Shown here piece after piece: positions 1 through 7,978 of a stretch of 64,000 bases of DNA (the first letter of the stretch is position 1; every line of letters begins with the position of its first letter). The translations under genes and the position numbers were made by a program. A model generated the notes under the pieces. It made no database searches. It was not told the DNA's origin and saw only the letters and a program-made list of their open reading frames with translations. This DNA is from Candidatus Nitrosocosmicus oleophilus (lineage in GTDB: Archaea > Thermoproteota > Nitrososphaeria > Nitrososphaerales > Nitrososphaeraceae): NCBI RefSeq assembly GCF_000802205.1, contig NZ_CP012850.1, positions 1,116,001 to 1,180,000 on the forward strand, written 5' to 3'.

Positions 1-1656
1 TTTTTAGAAGAACCTTATTCCTTGGGATTCTTGATGAGTCTCCCAGCAGACGATGAGTTAGAGGCAGTGGTCAGAGTGATACCTTATCCGAATGGCGTAG
101 AATTCGTTAGTACAGGTGGAAAATATTCGCTTAGACTACAGATAGACCGCGACGACCAGCCCGCTGCATTCGCGTACGAAATAATTAGACCTGGTCCATT
201 TTTGAATGATTGGCCTGAGCCGCCCCTACCAGTGGGTCCCCCAAGAGAGAGAGAACATGAATTTCGAATCCGTATTGTTTACAGTCCAAACGTCAGTATC
301 AGAGCCGAAGCCATCCCTGCTAGGAAATATGAGATATTGGTTGAGACCCGTAAAGTTTACCGTGTAGATGATGTACCCCCACAGGGATCCTCACTAGACG
401 ACTATACATTCACATATTTCAATATAAGGGACACGCCAGGATCAACGCCAAGACGACCAGTATGGATCACGTTGTTTGAATTAGGAGTTGGATTCATTCC
501 ATATATAGGTGCGCTCTATAACATAGCACAGCTTGTATATTCACTAAGCACAGGTAAGGATTTCTGGGGTTATAAGGTAGCTGATCTTGATTTTGTGATG
601 ATGGGGTTTGCAGCAGTTTTACCCTTTGCTTTAAAAGCCACACCCGCCGTTAGAAACCTTCAGAAAGAGATCATACAGGTAATACCAAGAGATAGTAGTA
701 AAAGAATTTTGGCCCAGATTTTGGACGATGGTATTACCAGAATTGTTAAAATTCGACTCCAACGGGAGCTACTTGAGGCCGTTGGACAAATCGATACCAA
801 GAGCGCAACTGACCTTGCAAGAAAGATGGCTCTTTACGCTGCAGGGAAAATTACTGCCAGTCAATTTATCAAAGAATTCGATAACCTGGTAAGTGCGGCA
901 TTCATTCGACAACTTGACATGCGTAAGATTGAGAGAGTTATGAGTGCAGATTTTAAGAATTTCAAAAATCCTATCCTCGCAGAAGGTTTCAATGAATATG
1001 TAAGTCGTAATCGATTTGCAGATCCCGTTAATTGGGCTATACAACAAAGAAATAAGAACAGTCGGTTTTTATTTGAGCTCCAAACGGAACTTGGACCTAA
1101 TTGGAAGAATATCTTGATGCGGAGCCGTGCAAATGATGTGCGATTGAGACCAGTTAGTCAAAAAGAGTTGACGCACTTTGACACATATGCCGTACAGATC
1201 GAGGATGCTAAATCTCTCGCGAAAGTAAACGCTGGACATGGGGCCTACTATGAAGTAGACCATATCCTGGAACAGCGATTCTGGCGCAATGATCCTCGTA
1301 TCGTGATAGCTTTCGACGAAAAAGATTTGGGTCTTGCTATCTTAGTACCAAAAGGTCCTGGAATTGCAGCTAAAATGCCAGGACTACCAATATCTTATGT
1401 CCATACAACTAAGACACAGATGCTGAACTATCTTATCCCCCATGGACAGGAGGCACTATACACGGCACAAGAGATCTTCGACGCGCATATGTTTGTATTA
1501 AAACATTTAGGGCTCGATGAGTCTATTTTACGAAGTAGTCGTTTATTGGGAGATTTTAAATTATTGGCAAAAGCTCGAGGTGAGCCGGCTTTGAAATTTC
1601 GGATCCCTTCTCGATATCGATACTCTCCCACGAAGGGGAGATGGGAAGCATTATGA
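1..1656 (+). CDS. Polymorphic-toxin-like / secretion-cargo-like protein, 5' end outside window
   Basis: The frame is open from base 1 with no stop, so the gene probably begins upstream; internal candidate starts are TTG at 22 and ATG at 34 (544 aa from the TTG). The middle (about residues 150-205) has hydrophobic, glycine-rich text with FIPYIGALYNIAQ and STGKDFWGYK, resembling the pre-toxin segments of bacterial polymorphic toxins and contractile-injection-system cargos. The C-terminal third has a VDHILEQRFW motif (about 412-421), the kind of Asp-His pair seen in HNH-like nucleases, followed by a helical region. No signal peptide is visible in the part seen. Codons are GC-richer than in the gene-dense AT-rich region to the right, suggesting a separate origin. 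The toxin reading is inference by resemblance; a structural protein is possible. Confidence 0.5.
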   Translation, partial: FLEEPYSLGFLMSLPADDELEAVVRVIPYPNGVEFVSTGGKYSLRLQIDRDDQPAAFAYEIIRPGPFLNDWPEPPLPVGPPREREHEFRIRIVYSPNVSIRAEAIPARKYEILVETRKVYRVDDVPPQGSSLDDYTFTYFNIRDTPGSTPRRPVWITLFELGVGFIPYIGALYNIAQLVYSLSTGKDFWGYKVADLDFVMMGFAAVLPFALKATPAVRNLQKEIIQVIPRDSSKRILAQILDDGITRIVKIRLQRELLEAVGQIDTKSATDLARKMALYAAGKITASQFIKEFDNLVSAAFIRQLDMRKIERVMSADFKNFKNPILAEGFNEYVSRNRFADPVNWAIQQRNKNSRFLFELQTELGPNWKNILMRSRANDVRLRPVSQKELTHFDTYAVQIEDAKSLAKVNAGHGAYYEVDHILEQRFWRNDPRIVIAFDEKDLGLAILVPKGPGIAAKMPGLPISYVHTTKTQMLNYLIPHGQEALYTAQEIFDAHMFVLKHLGLDESILRSSRLLGDFKLLAKARGEPALKFRIPSRYRYSPTKGRWEAL

Positions 1657-2257
1657 CCTCTGATAATGAAAATTACCATAGAATCGGCAATGATTGATGT
1701 GTACGTAGTTCTAGTGATCAAATACATCAGATTATGGTCAAATTTTATTAAATTAATTATTCCTAATAACTGTCATCTAATTTGGTAATTACTCTTAATT
1801 GGAGTGGACTAAATAATCTTTGATTTTTGCTCTTTCCAATTTTTTAGTCTACAAAATTAAAGTCAATGAATGAAGAGAAAACTCAAATTCAACAGTAATC
1901 GTACAATCTGGGTAAATCTGAAAATATTCTTAGTCATAAAACGATGAGATAATGTTGATGGTATTCAAGAACAGTTAATTCTCACCAATCTTTCACAAGT
2001 CTTCGACAGCTCTCAAAAGTGTTAATAACATTCGGATATTCGCTATCTCTTATTACTTGTCCATTAACTTGATTTTTTACTTTAGTATCCATAATTGCAA
2101 TGTTATACTCAATTTAGCAGACAATGGTGTATCTCAATTCTATTACTAATAAATAGAAGATGATTATTAGGATTCGTATAATTAACAACTCCGGTGGGTT
2201 TGTAATAGATATATTACGAGTCTATAAACCGCAAAATTGTTATATACTGTACCCTAA
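1657..2257. other. Intergenic, no gene seen
   Basis: About 600 bp of AT-rich DNA between the toxin-like gene and the first minus-strand gene of the mobile element. I see no convincing ORF or RNA gene. CCGGTGGG at 2191-2198 followed by TT matches part of the tRNA-Arg 3' end at 16854-16861 and is a weak candidate for the distal attachment site. Confidence 0.5.
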
Positions 2258-3763
2258 TCACTGTTCCAAAGATTCAAGGTAATTCTTGATCCAATTCTGT
2301 ATGTCTTTTTTACAATCAAGTGGAATTCCATTTTTATGTAATTCTGATTGTAGAACATAATCATAATTATTTTGGCTTGAGCTCTGTGCTATTTCCTTGA
2401 GCAGACTGTTTTTGACCAGAACATAATGATTTATGAAAGAGTATGAATCCTCTTCTTCTCTATAGTATTCGCAAAATCTCTTGATTATTTTTTCTTGGAA
2501 TCTAGTTGGAATTACTCTGTTATATCTATTAACAGGTAATATTTCTTTCAATGATATTACATTTGCATGCAAATCGGTGAGTGTATTAAGTTTTCTTTCA
2601 AATTCAATATTTACATGTTGCTCTTCATACCATCGTCTCTCTAGTTTTTCCCACTCATAATCAGATCTCTTCATTTCTTCGACATATATGCCGATTTCAT
2701 TTTGTAATTTTGTAATAGCTTGAAATGTATTGCTCGATAGATTCGTATGGAGTAGACGTTGTTTATGAAAACTATAAAAATATTTCCTTATCCTTTCTAA
2801 ATACCTTTTTGTTACTTCATACTTCAACTTGGTAATACTCATGATACGCAACTGTGGCTCAAAATCTACAGCCACACCGAACAAGAAATCTTTTACAAAA
2901 CTTTCATCCTCAGAAGCAATATATTCTTTGTACAGGTTATAGAAAGATAAAAATGGAAATCGAGTCTTTATCTTAGGAGACACAGATGAACTAAAAATCT
3001 TTTGAATATCGCCAGTGTTACCATACTTATATTTAATTCCTGTAATTGATCCATATGCCGAATCAATTTCATCTCTTAAATTCATATATTCATCCATTTC
3101 AGAAACATTCGAAAGAATTTTATCAATTTCAAATATCTCAAGCTTGTTACCAGAAAGTAAAAAAAGATGCAGCAGCCCCTTCAAATTTAATACATACTTC
3201 TTTTCTCCATCTTGATGGAAAACCATGTCAACATAATCAAGATAAAAATAATTTGGAACTATGCTAAAATTACGTACTACAAATCCACCTTTTTCTCTCC
3301 CAGTATGTAAATATAACTCGTTTTCAAAATCTGAAAACCTAGATTTTTGAAAAAACTTTACTAACCCTTCTTCTAATTTACCTTTTTCATTTAAAAGAGT
3401 GAAGTTTATTTCTATCCGTAAGTAATTGTTTTGCTGATCATATATTTTAATACCTTTAATCTTTTGATTATTCGTGTTTTCCTTCTCTATAGGATCATAT
3501 TTCAGATCATAACTTGATTCACATTTGAAATAATCGTTATAAATCTCAAAAGCTTTATCTCTAAACTTCAAAGGTACCAATTCAAATTGATCAGATTTCG
3601 TGTTTAGAAAATCACCTTCTCTAAAGACCAAAGTAGAGGGAGTATATGCTGATTTGTGATATAATCTCTTTTCAACTTCATACACATAGTTTTGTCTAGA
3701 ACCGGGAATTTCCTTTTCGACTGCATCCTCAATTTCGCTAATTTCTAAGGGTTTGGAGCTCAT
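2258..3763 (-). CDS. Hypothetical protein, 501 aa, mobile-element orphan
   Basis: Not recognised. The ATG-started ORF codes for a 501-residue, charged, largely soluble protein rich in Lys, Glu, Tyr and Phe, with no signal peptide or clear membrane span. The first 200 residues look beta-rich (alternating hydrophobic and polar stretches such as YLRIEINFTLL and YVLNLKGLLHLFLLSG). The second half looks helical, with a charged probable coiled-coil stretch at about 365-400 (EEMKRSDYEWEKLERRWYEE). It is divergent from the ribbon-helix-helix and replication genes and lies at the left end of the AT-rich element. Length and composition would fit a replication, terminal or structural protein, but no motif decides this. 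Confidence 0.75.
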   Translation of the reverse strand: MSSKPLEISEIEDAVEKEIPGSRQNYVYEVEKRLYHKSAYTPSTLVFREGDFLNTKSDQFELVPLKFRDKAFEIYNDYFKCESSYDLKYDPIEKENTNNQKIKGIKIYDQQNNYLRIEINFTLLNEKGKLEEGLVKFFQKSRFSDFENELYLHTGREKGGFVVRNFSIVPNYFYLDYVDMVFHQDGEKKYVLNLKGLLHLFLLSGNKLEIFEIDKILSNVSEMDEYMNLRDEIDSAYGSITGIKYKYGNTGDIQKIFSSSVSPKIKTRFPFLSFYNLYKEYIASEDESFVKDFLFGVAVDFEPQLRIMSITKLKYEVTKRYLERIRKYFYSFHKQRLLHTNLSSNTFQAITKLQNEIGIYVEEMKRSDYEWEKLERRWYEEQHVNIEFERKLNTLTDLHANVISLKEILPVNRYNRVIPTRFQEKIIKRFCEYYREEEDSYSFINHYVLVKNSLLKEIAQSSSQNNYDYVLQSELHKNGIPLDCKKDIQNWIKNYLESLEQ

Positions 3764-3901
3764 TCCAAGGCAGTAGAGAAACAGCCTCTCTACTTTGTTC
3801 TTTTCTTAATGTCTGTCAGTCTTTTTGTCATTTTTCATTATTGTGAGCACAAAACCTGTCAGGTCGCGTATTATTCATACTACCTATTTTTTAGTTATAG
3901 T

Positions 3902-4054
3902 GTGTTATTACATAAAAAAGTTAACAAGAGGGTTTCTTTGTATATTCCGAAAAGAATATTCGAAGAAATAGATTTCAAGCGAGCTGATGTCCCTCGAAGT
4001 AAATTTATTCTCCGTATATTAGAAAATTACCTTATAGGAGATGTAAGGCCTTAA
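3902..4054 (+). CDS. Ribbon-helix-helix (CopG/Arc-type) DNA-binding protein
   Basis: The C-terminal 42 residues read as a ribbon-helix-helix domain: a short beta strand NKRVSLYIPKRI, then two helices (FEEIDFKRA and SKFILRILENYLIG). A longer frame from ATG 3809 adds 31 residues of aromatic, hydrophobic text that does not look like protein, so I prefer the GTG at 3902 (50 aa), a normal size for this family. Such proteins are small dimeric repressors, often of plasmid copy control or toxin-antitoxin operons. It is the first gene of a rightward run into the replication module, and its TAA overlaps the next ATG (TAATG), so translational coupling is likely. A role in controlling the replication genes is inference. 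Confidence 0.6.
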   Translation: MLLHKKVNKRVSLYIPKRIFEEIDFKRADVPRSKFILRILENYLIGDVRP

Positions 4055-4191
4055 TGCCTGACCAATCATTACTACACTTAGACCTCGCTAGATGTCCTGT
4101 TAGTTGTGACGACTGCAAGATAATTTATACGAACTATATGATAGATTTTCAAATCAAATGTAACTGCTTTTGCCATAAAGAGAAAAAATAG
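4054..4191 (+). CDS. Cysteine-rich microprotein, 45 aa, probable zinc binder
   Basis: A short ORF starts with ATG at 4054 inside the TAATG overlap with the preceding ribbon-helix-helix gene and ends with TAG at 4189-4191. The 45-residue product has six cysteines and two histidines: C14, C18 and C21 in CPVSCDDC, then C36, C38, C40 and H41 in CNCFCH, plus H8. Two cysteine clusters on a peptide this small suggest one structural zinc site. It sits between a DNA-binding regulator and the replication module in the same direction, with a purine-rich stretch (GGAG) right after it ahead of the next gene. I recognise no family. The start/stop overlap and Cys pattern support a real gene; the function is unknown. 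Confidence 0.55.
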   Translation: MPDQSLLHLDLARCPVSCDDCKIIYTNYMIDFQIKCNCFCHKEKK

Positions 4192-4202
4192 GAGTTTTGT
4201 AG

Positions 4203-4538
4203 TTGTCTAAGCTATCTAATATTAGTAATGCCAATTCTAATAAACCTTTTGAATCTTCTAATTCCATACAGAGGGAATTAAGTGAATCATTATTAGATTA
4301 CTTAAAATCTAATCTTTTCTATTCTGAAAAACAAAATAAAAACGAATTTTGGCAACAACTTAGAAGTAAAAACGATACGATTGTGGTAAAACATTCTCAC
4401 TTTAAGGGCTATTATAAAATATTATACTATCTAGATATACTTTCGCCTGCAGAAATAGAAAAAACATTTCGATTAACAATACGACAGTTTTCCAAAAGTA
4501 ATATGGAGGATCGAAACTTTGTATTTCAGGATAAGTAA
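4203..4538 (+). CDS. Hypothetical protein, 111 aa, upstream of PrimPol-MCM
   Basis: Not recognised. TTG start at 4203, just after a GGAG at 4191-4194; no ATG lies near the N-terminus. The first 25 residues are Asn/Ser-rich and probably disordered; the rest is charged and helical (SLLDYLKSNLFYSEKQNKNEFWQQLRSK, broken here as one helix; then YYKILYYLDILSPAEIEKTFRL). No cysteines, membrane segment or known motif. It ends 15-24 bp before the PrimPol-MCM gene and runs in the same direction, so it is probably co-transcribed and could be an accessory factor of that enzyme, which is inference from position only. Confidence 0.6.
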   Translation: MSKLSNISNANSNKPFESSNSIQRELSESLLDYLKSNLFYSEKQNKNEFWQQLRSKNDTIVVKHSHFKGYYKILYYLDILSPAEIEKTFRLTIRQFSKSNMEDRNFVFQDK

Positions 4539-4562
4539 GGAAGACGTTAAATAGTGACTATA

Positions 4563-7500
4563 ATGTCTACGAACAATTCTAATAGTTACAAAATTAGTTC
4601 AGAAATTTTAAATTCGTTATGGAAAGCAGGTTTTAAGCCTGTACCCTTATCATATGAAGGGATTCCAACTACTCAATGGACACCGATCTATGACAATGAT
4701 GGTTATTGGGAAGAAGCTGATTTTAAGGATCCAAATGTATATATGAAATTTGTTAATGTAGCATCTACCTTTGGGAGAACTCACCTAAAAGATTCAACAA
4801 ATTACGAGTTATTTATTCAAGCTTTAGATATTGATTCAGAGAATGTTTTTAACCTATTGAACGTACCCATTAAAAATTTGTATGCCTTTGAAAAGGTAAA
4901 TACGTTACTAGATGATCTGATGAATCAATCTAATACATCGAGATACGAATTTATGAATTTAAGACTTATGGATCTTTGTAAAAAAATTACCTTTGTAACA
5001 AAAACTAGAAAACCTTATGGTTATCATATTTGGTGGTTATCACACCAGCAAAATAAATCGATTTTAACTCTTAATTGCATGAAAGACTATGAATTTGAAA
5101 TTAAAACTGACAAGAGAAGCGGATTATGTACTTTACCCCCTTCTACATCCAGGAACGATCAGAACTTTAGATATAGCTCCATAGGTCAAAAGGAAAAATT
5201 ACTAATAAGTGATTCCTTATATGGATTATTTATTGAAATTCTCAAAAGCTGTCTAATCCAAAAGAGTGATAATGACCATGCAAAAAATAATGATAATGCA
5301 GGACTAAATGAATTAAATTTAACGAAGTTATTCGATCTTTCGCAAAATACTATAATCACTTCTGCTACGCTACTATCACCTTTCTATATAGAAAAAACAC
5401 GAAACAATTTCGTTCTTCACTTTAGTGGGTACGCATATCATTGTAATATTTCGGAAAATTCGACAAGTAAAATTATATCTGAGATTTGCGCTATGAAAAA
5501 AGACGAATCAAGGAACGAACGTCATTCTACAATTCGTTATACATATCAAAAAGCTCTCGATAACAAACCTGTGACTGGTAGTCCAACCTTTACGGAATTC
5601 ATTTCTCAAGTTGCCGATTGCTCAATTGAGCAAACCCAAAAAATAATTGATGATATAAAAAATTTATGGCTTGATGACATCAAGAAAAATATACACAATA
5701 GCAAGATAGCAAGTGACGACGATGATAATTATGATCAAGATGCAGTTTGTGAAAACTTATTATCAGTTTCTCAAACAAAGATGTTTCATGAAGGCAGGGT
5801 CAAAGTACGAGGTAAGATAATGAAATGTAGTGGTAGTTTTAAAATGATATCAGCCACTAATCATATGTGTTACAATCAAGAATGTAATTTTAAAACAAGA
5901 ACAAGACATCCAAAACCTCTACTATTATCTAATGATAAGGACATAAATGGTAAATGCCCTCAATGCGGAAAATTCACAGTATCTACCACTCTTGAATACA
6001 CCAATGCTGTAGATTTAGAATTGCAGGATGTAGATAATGTTAATGATATAGACAGATTATTGGTTTTTCTATTTGAAGAAAACATAAAATCGCTAAAAAT
6101 TGGCGAAACAGTAATTATAAATGGAAACATATCAGTTATAAATAAGAATGATAACAAAAGAAAGAAACTGATAGCAGTTCTTTATGGAAACTCTATTTCT
6201 TATGAATTTGACGAGAAAATAGAATTAACTCAAAAAGATATCGAAGAAATAAATTATCTAAAAAAGGAAAAAGAAATGATTGATACAGAAGGTGTAGCAA
6301 AGGATGATTGGATTGAATATCTTGTTTCACAATTTGCTCCTCAAATTGCGAGAAATTATTATCCTAAAGTAGCGTTGTTACTTTCTGCTGTAAGCAGTGG
6401 TCCTGATGAGATATTTAGGAAAAGAGACAGAATACATGTACTCTTAGTAGGCGAACCCGGTCTAGCAAAAACAAAACTTCTTGAGGACGTAATAGAACTT
6501 GTACCAAATTCAAAATACATGAGTATGTCCAACACATCTGGAATTTCATTAACAGCAATGATCGAAAAGGACGAGAGTGGTGGGAGCTATAGCGTGAGAG
6601 CAGGTTCTATGGTTTTAGCAAAAAATGCTATTTTTGCTGCTAATGAAATAGGCGATCTCAACTTCAAAAATCAATTGTATTTAGGCGATATAATGGAAGA
6701 AGGTGTTACTCATATCTCAAAATATACCATAGATGCACAACTTGTGGCTCCAGTTACCATGATCTCTGCATGCAATCCTATAGGAACATATTGGAAATAT
6801 CCTGATCACATCGATCTATCAGAGATTCCATTACCTCCTAAAGAAATCGATAGATATGATTTACAATTTTTCCTAAGAATGCCGAGAGATAGATCCGATC
6901 TAAAAACATTTGCTTCCGAACTCAGAAAGTGTGATAAAAACTATCATAACTCATTGGACTACACCTTTTTGCGAAAAGTTATGATATATGCTAAACAATT
7001 TAAACCGACATTATCTGAAGATGCTATTTCAGAAATAGAGAATTTTTGGATAGATGTTGCCACACAACGAGGATCTGTAAGAATAAAAAATGTATTGGAA
7101 AGGTTAACCAAAGCCTTTGCCAAATTGCGATTTAAGAATGTTGCAGATGTAGATGAAGCATATGACGCTATAAGATTATACAAATATGTTTCATCGCAAT
7201 ATGATATATTTGACAATCCCTATGCTGTTCCAAGAAATCCACAACATATGGCAGCTGATGTTTGTATGGAAATTCTTCAAGAAAACCCTCTTATCGAAAG
7301 GCGGATTGACGAATTAATAAGTTTAGCTTGTTCCAAAAATCCGCAGGTAGCGTCTTATTTTTCAGGAGAAAAGAAGTTAAGGACAAGCTACAAAGCACGC
7401 GCTGTTAAAGAAATTTTAATTCAGAATCAATATATAAAGCAAGTTGGTAGTAGCCCCGTAACACTCCAATGGTTTGAGAAGCAGATAAAACAACAGACCA

Positions 7501-7973
7501 ACAACGAATTGTCAAATTCTAAAGTTATTCAACCTTCATCATCGGATACCGTCTCATTACAATTAACTTCATCCGATCAAACTCAAGGTTGCTTGAATAA
7601 TCCACACAATGAAGTAAAAGACCATAATACTGAAGGAAGAATACCACCTCAATGCGATGAATGTGATCAAGGTGATGTATGCAATCTACAATCAAATGAA
7701 GATAATCAAAAGAATTTCCCAGCATCTAATGTAATTGAAAAAATCATACTGCCCTGTAATAGGGTTATCACATCGCATTCATCGCATTCATCGCATTCAA
7801 ACGATCTTAACCAAAGAATAACAAACAGTATTGGTCTGTTTTCGGATGACGATACCAATAAGAAATATCCCAATCATGACAAAATACACCTAATTCATAG
7901 AAAATCAGCAGATATACAGACCAATGATGATTTAGAAGATCAATACGATGTCAATTTAAAAGAGGAGAAATAA
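4563..7973 (+). CDS. PrimPol-MCM fusion (primase-polymerase plus replicative helicase)
   Basis: A replication initiator of about 1136 aa (1139 if read from GTG 4554; ATG 4563 preferred). Residue numbers here count from the GTG. Residues 15-215 form an AEP/PrimPol domain: D92 and D94 in LDID, H158 in GYH, E182 in FEIK, then LPPS. Residues 220-380 resemble the PriCT-type helical extension. From about 385 follows an MCM N-terminal OB domain with a zinc site (C439, C444, C468, C471), then the MCM AAA+ core: Walker A GEPGLAKTK (633-641), Walker B-like AANEIGDL with N697-E698, sensor-1 N741 in SACNP, arginine finger R767 in EIDRYDL. The last 150 or so residues are polar and disordered with a triple HSS repeat. 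It should unwind and prime the element's DNA ahead of the adjacent PolB. Confidence 0.93.
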   Translation: MSTNNSNSYKISSEILNSLWKAGFKPVPLSYEGIPTTQWTPIYDNDGYWEEADFKDPNVYMKFVNVASTFGRTHLKDSTNYELFIQALDIDSENVFNLLNVPIKNLYAFEKVNTLLDDLMNQSNTSRYEFMNLRLMDLCKKITFVTKTRKPYGYHIWWLSHQQNKSILTLNCMKDYEFEIKTDKRSGLCTLPPSTSRNDQNFRYSSIGQKEKLLISDSLYGLFIEILKSCLIQKSDNDHAKNNDNAGLNELNLTKLFDLSQNTIITSATLLSPFYIEKTRNNFVLHFSGYAYHCNISENSTSKIISEICAMKKDESRNERHSTIRYTYQKALDNKPVTGSPTFTEFISQVADCSIEQTQKIIDDIKNLWLDDIKKNIHNSKIASDDDDNYDQDAVCENLLSVSQTKMFHEGRVKVRGKIMKCSGSFKMISATNHMCYNQECNFKTRTRHPKPLLLSNDKDINGKCPQCGKFTVSTTLEYTNAVDLELQDVDNVNDIDRLLVFLFEENIKSLKIGETVIINGNISVINKNDNKRKKLIAVLYGNSISYEFDEKIELTQKDIEEINYLKKEKEMIDTEGVAKDDWIEYLVSQFAPQIARNYYPKVALLLSAVSSGPDEIFRKRDRIHVLLVGEPGLAKTKLLEDVIELVPNSKYMSMSNTSGISLTAMIEKDESGGSYSVRAGSMVLAKNAIFAANEIGDLNFKNQLYLGDIMEEGVTHISKYTIDAQLVAPVTMISACNPIGTYWKYPDHIDLSEIPLPPKEIDRYDLQFFLRMPRDRSDLKTFASELRKCDKNYHNSLDYTFLRKVMIYAKQFKPTLSEDAISEIENFWIDVATQRGSVRIKNVLERLTKAFAKLRFKNVADVDEAYDAIRLYKYVSSQYDIFDNPYAVPRNPQHMAADVCMEILQENPLIERRIDELISLACSKNPQVASYFSGEKKLRTSYKARAVKEILIQNQYIKQVGSSPVTLQWFEKQIKQQTNNELSNSKVIQPSSSDTVSLQLTSSDQTQGCLNNPHNEVKDHNTEGRIPPQCDECDQGDVCNLQSNEDNQKNFPASNVIEKIILPCNRVITSHSSHSSHSNDLNQRITNSIGLFSDDDTNKKYPNHDKIHLIHRKSADIQTNDDLEDQYDVNLKEEK
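7773..7799 (+). repeat. 9-bp tandem repeat, three copies, inside PrimPol-MCM tail
   Basis: Three perfect copies of TCGCATTCA lie in a row in the 3' part of the PrimPol-MCM gene. They encode a Ser-His-Ser repeat in the low-complexity C-terminal tail. Slippage expansion of a disordered tail is the simplest explanation; a metal-binding His cluster is possible. Confidence 0.9.
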
Positions 7974-7978
7974 CTTTT

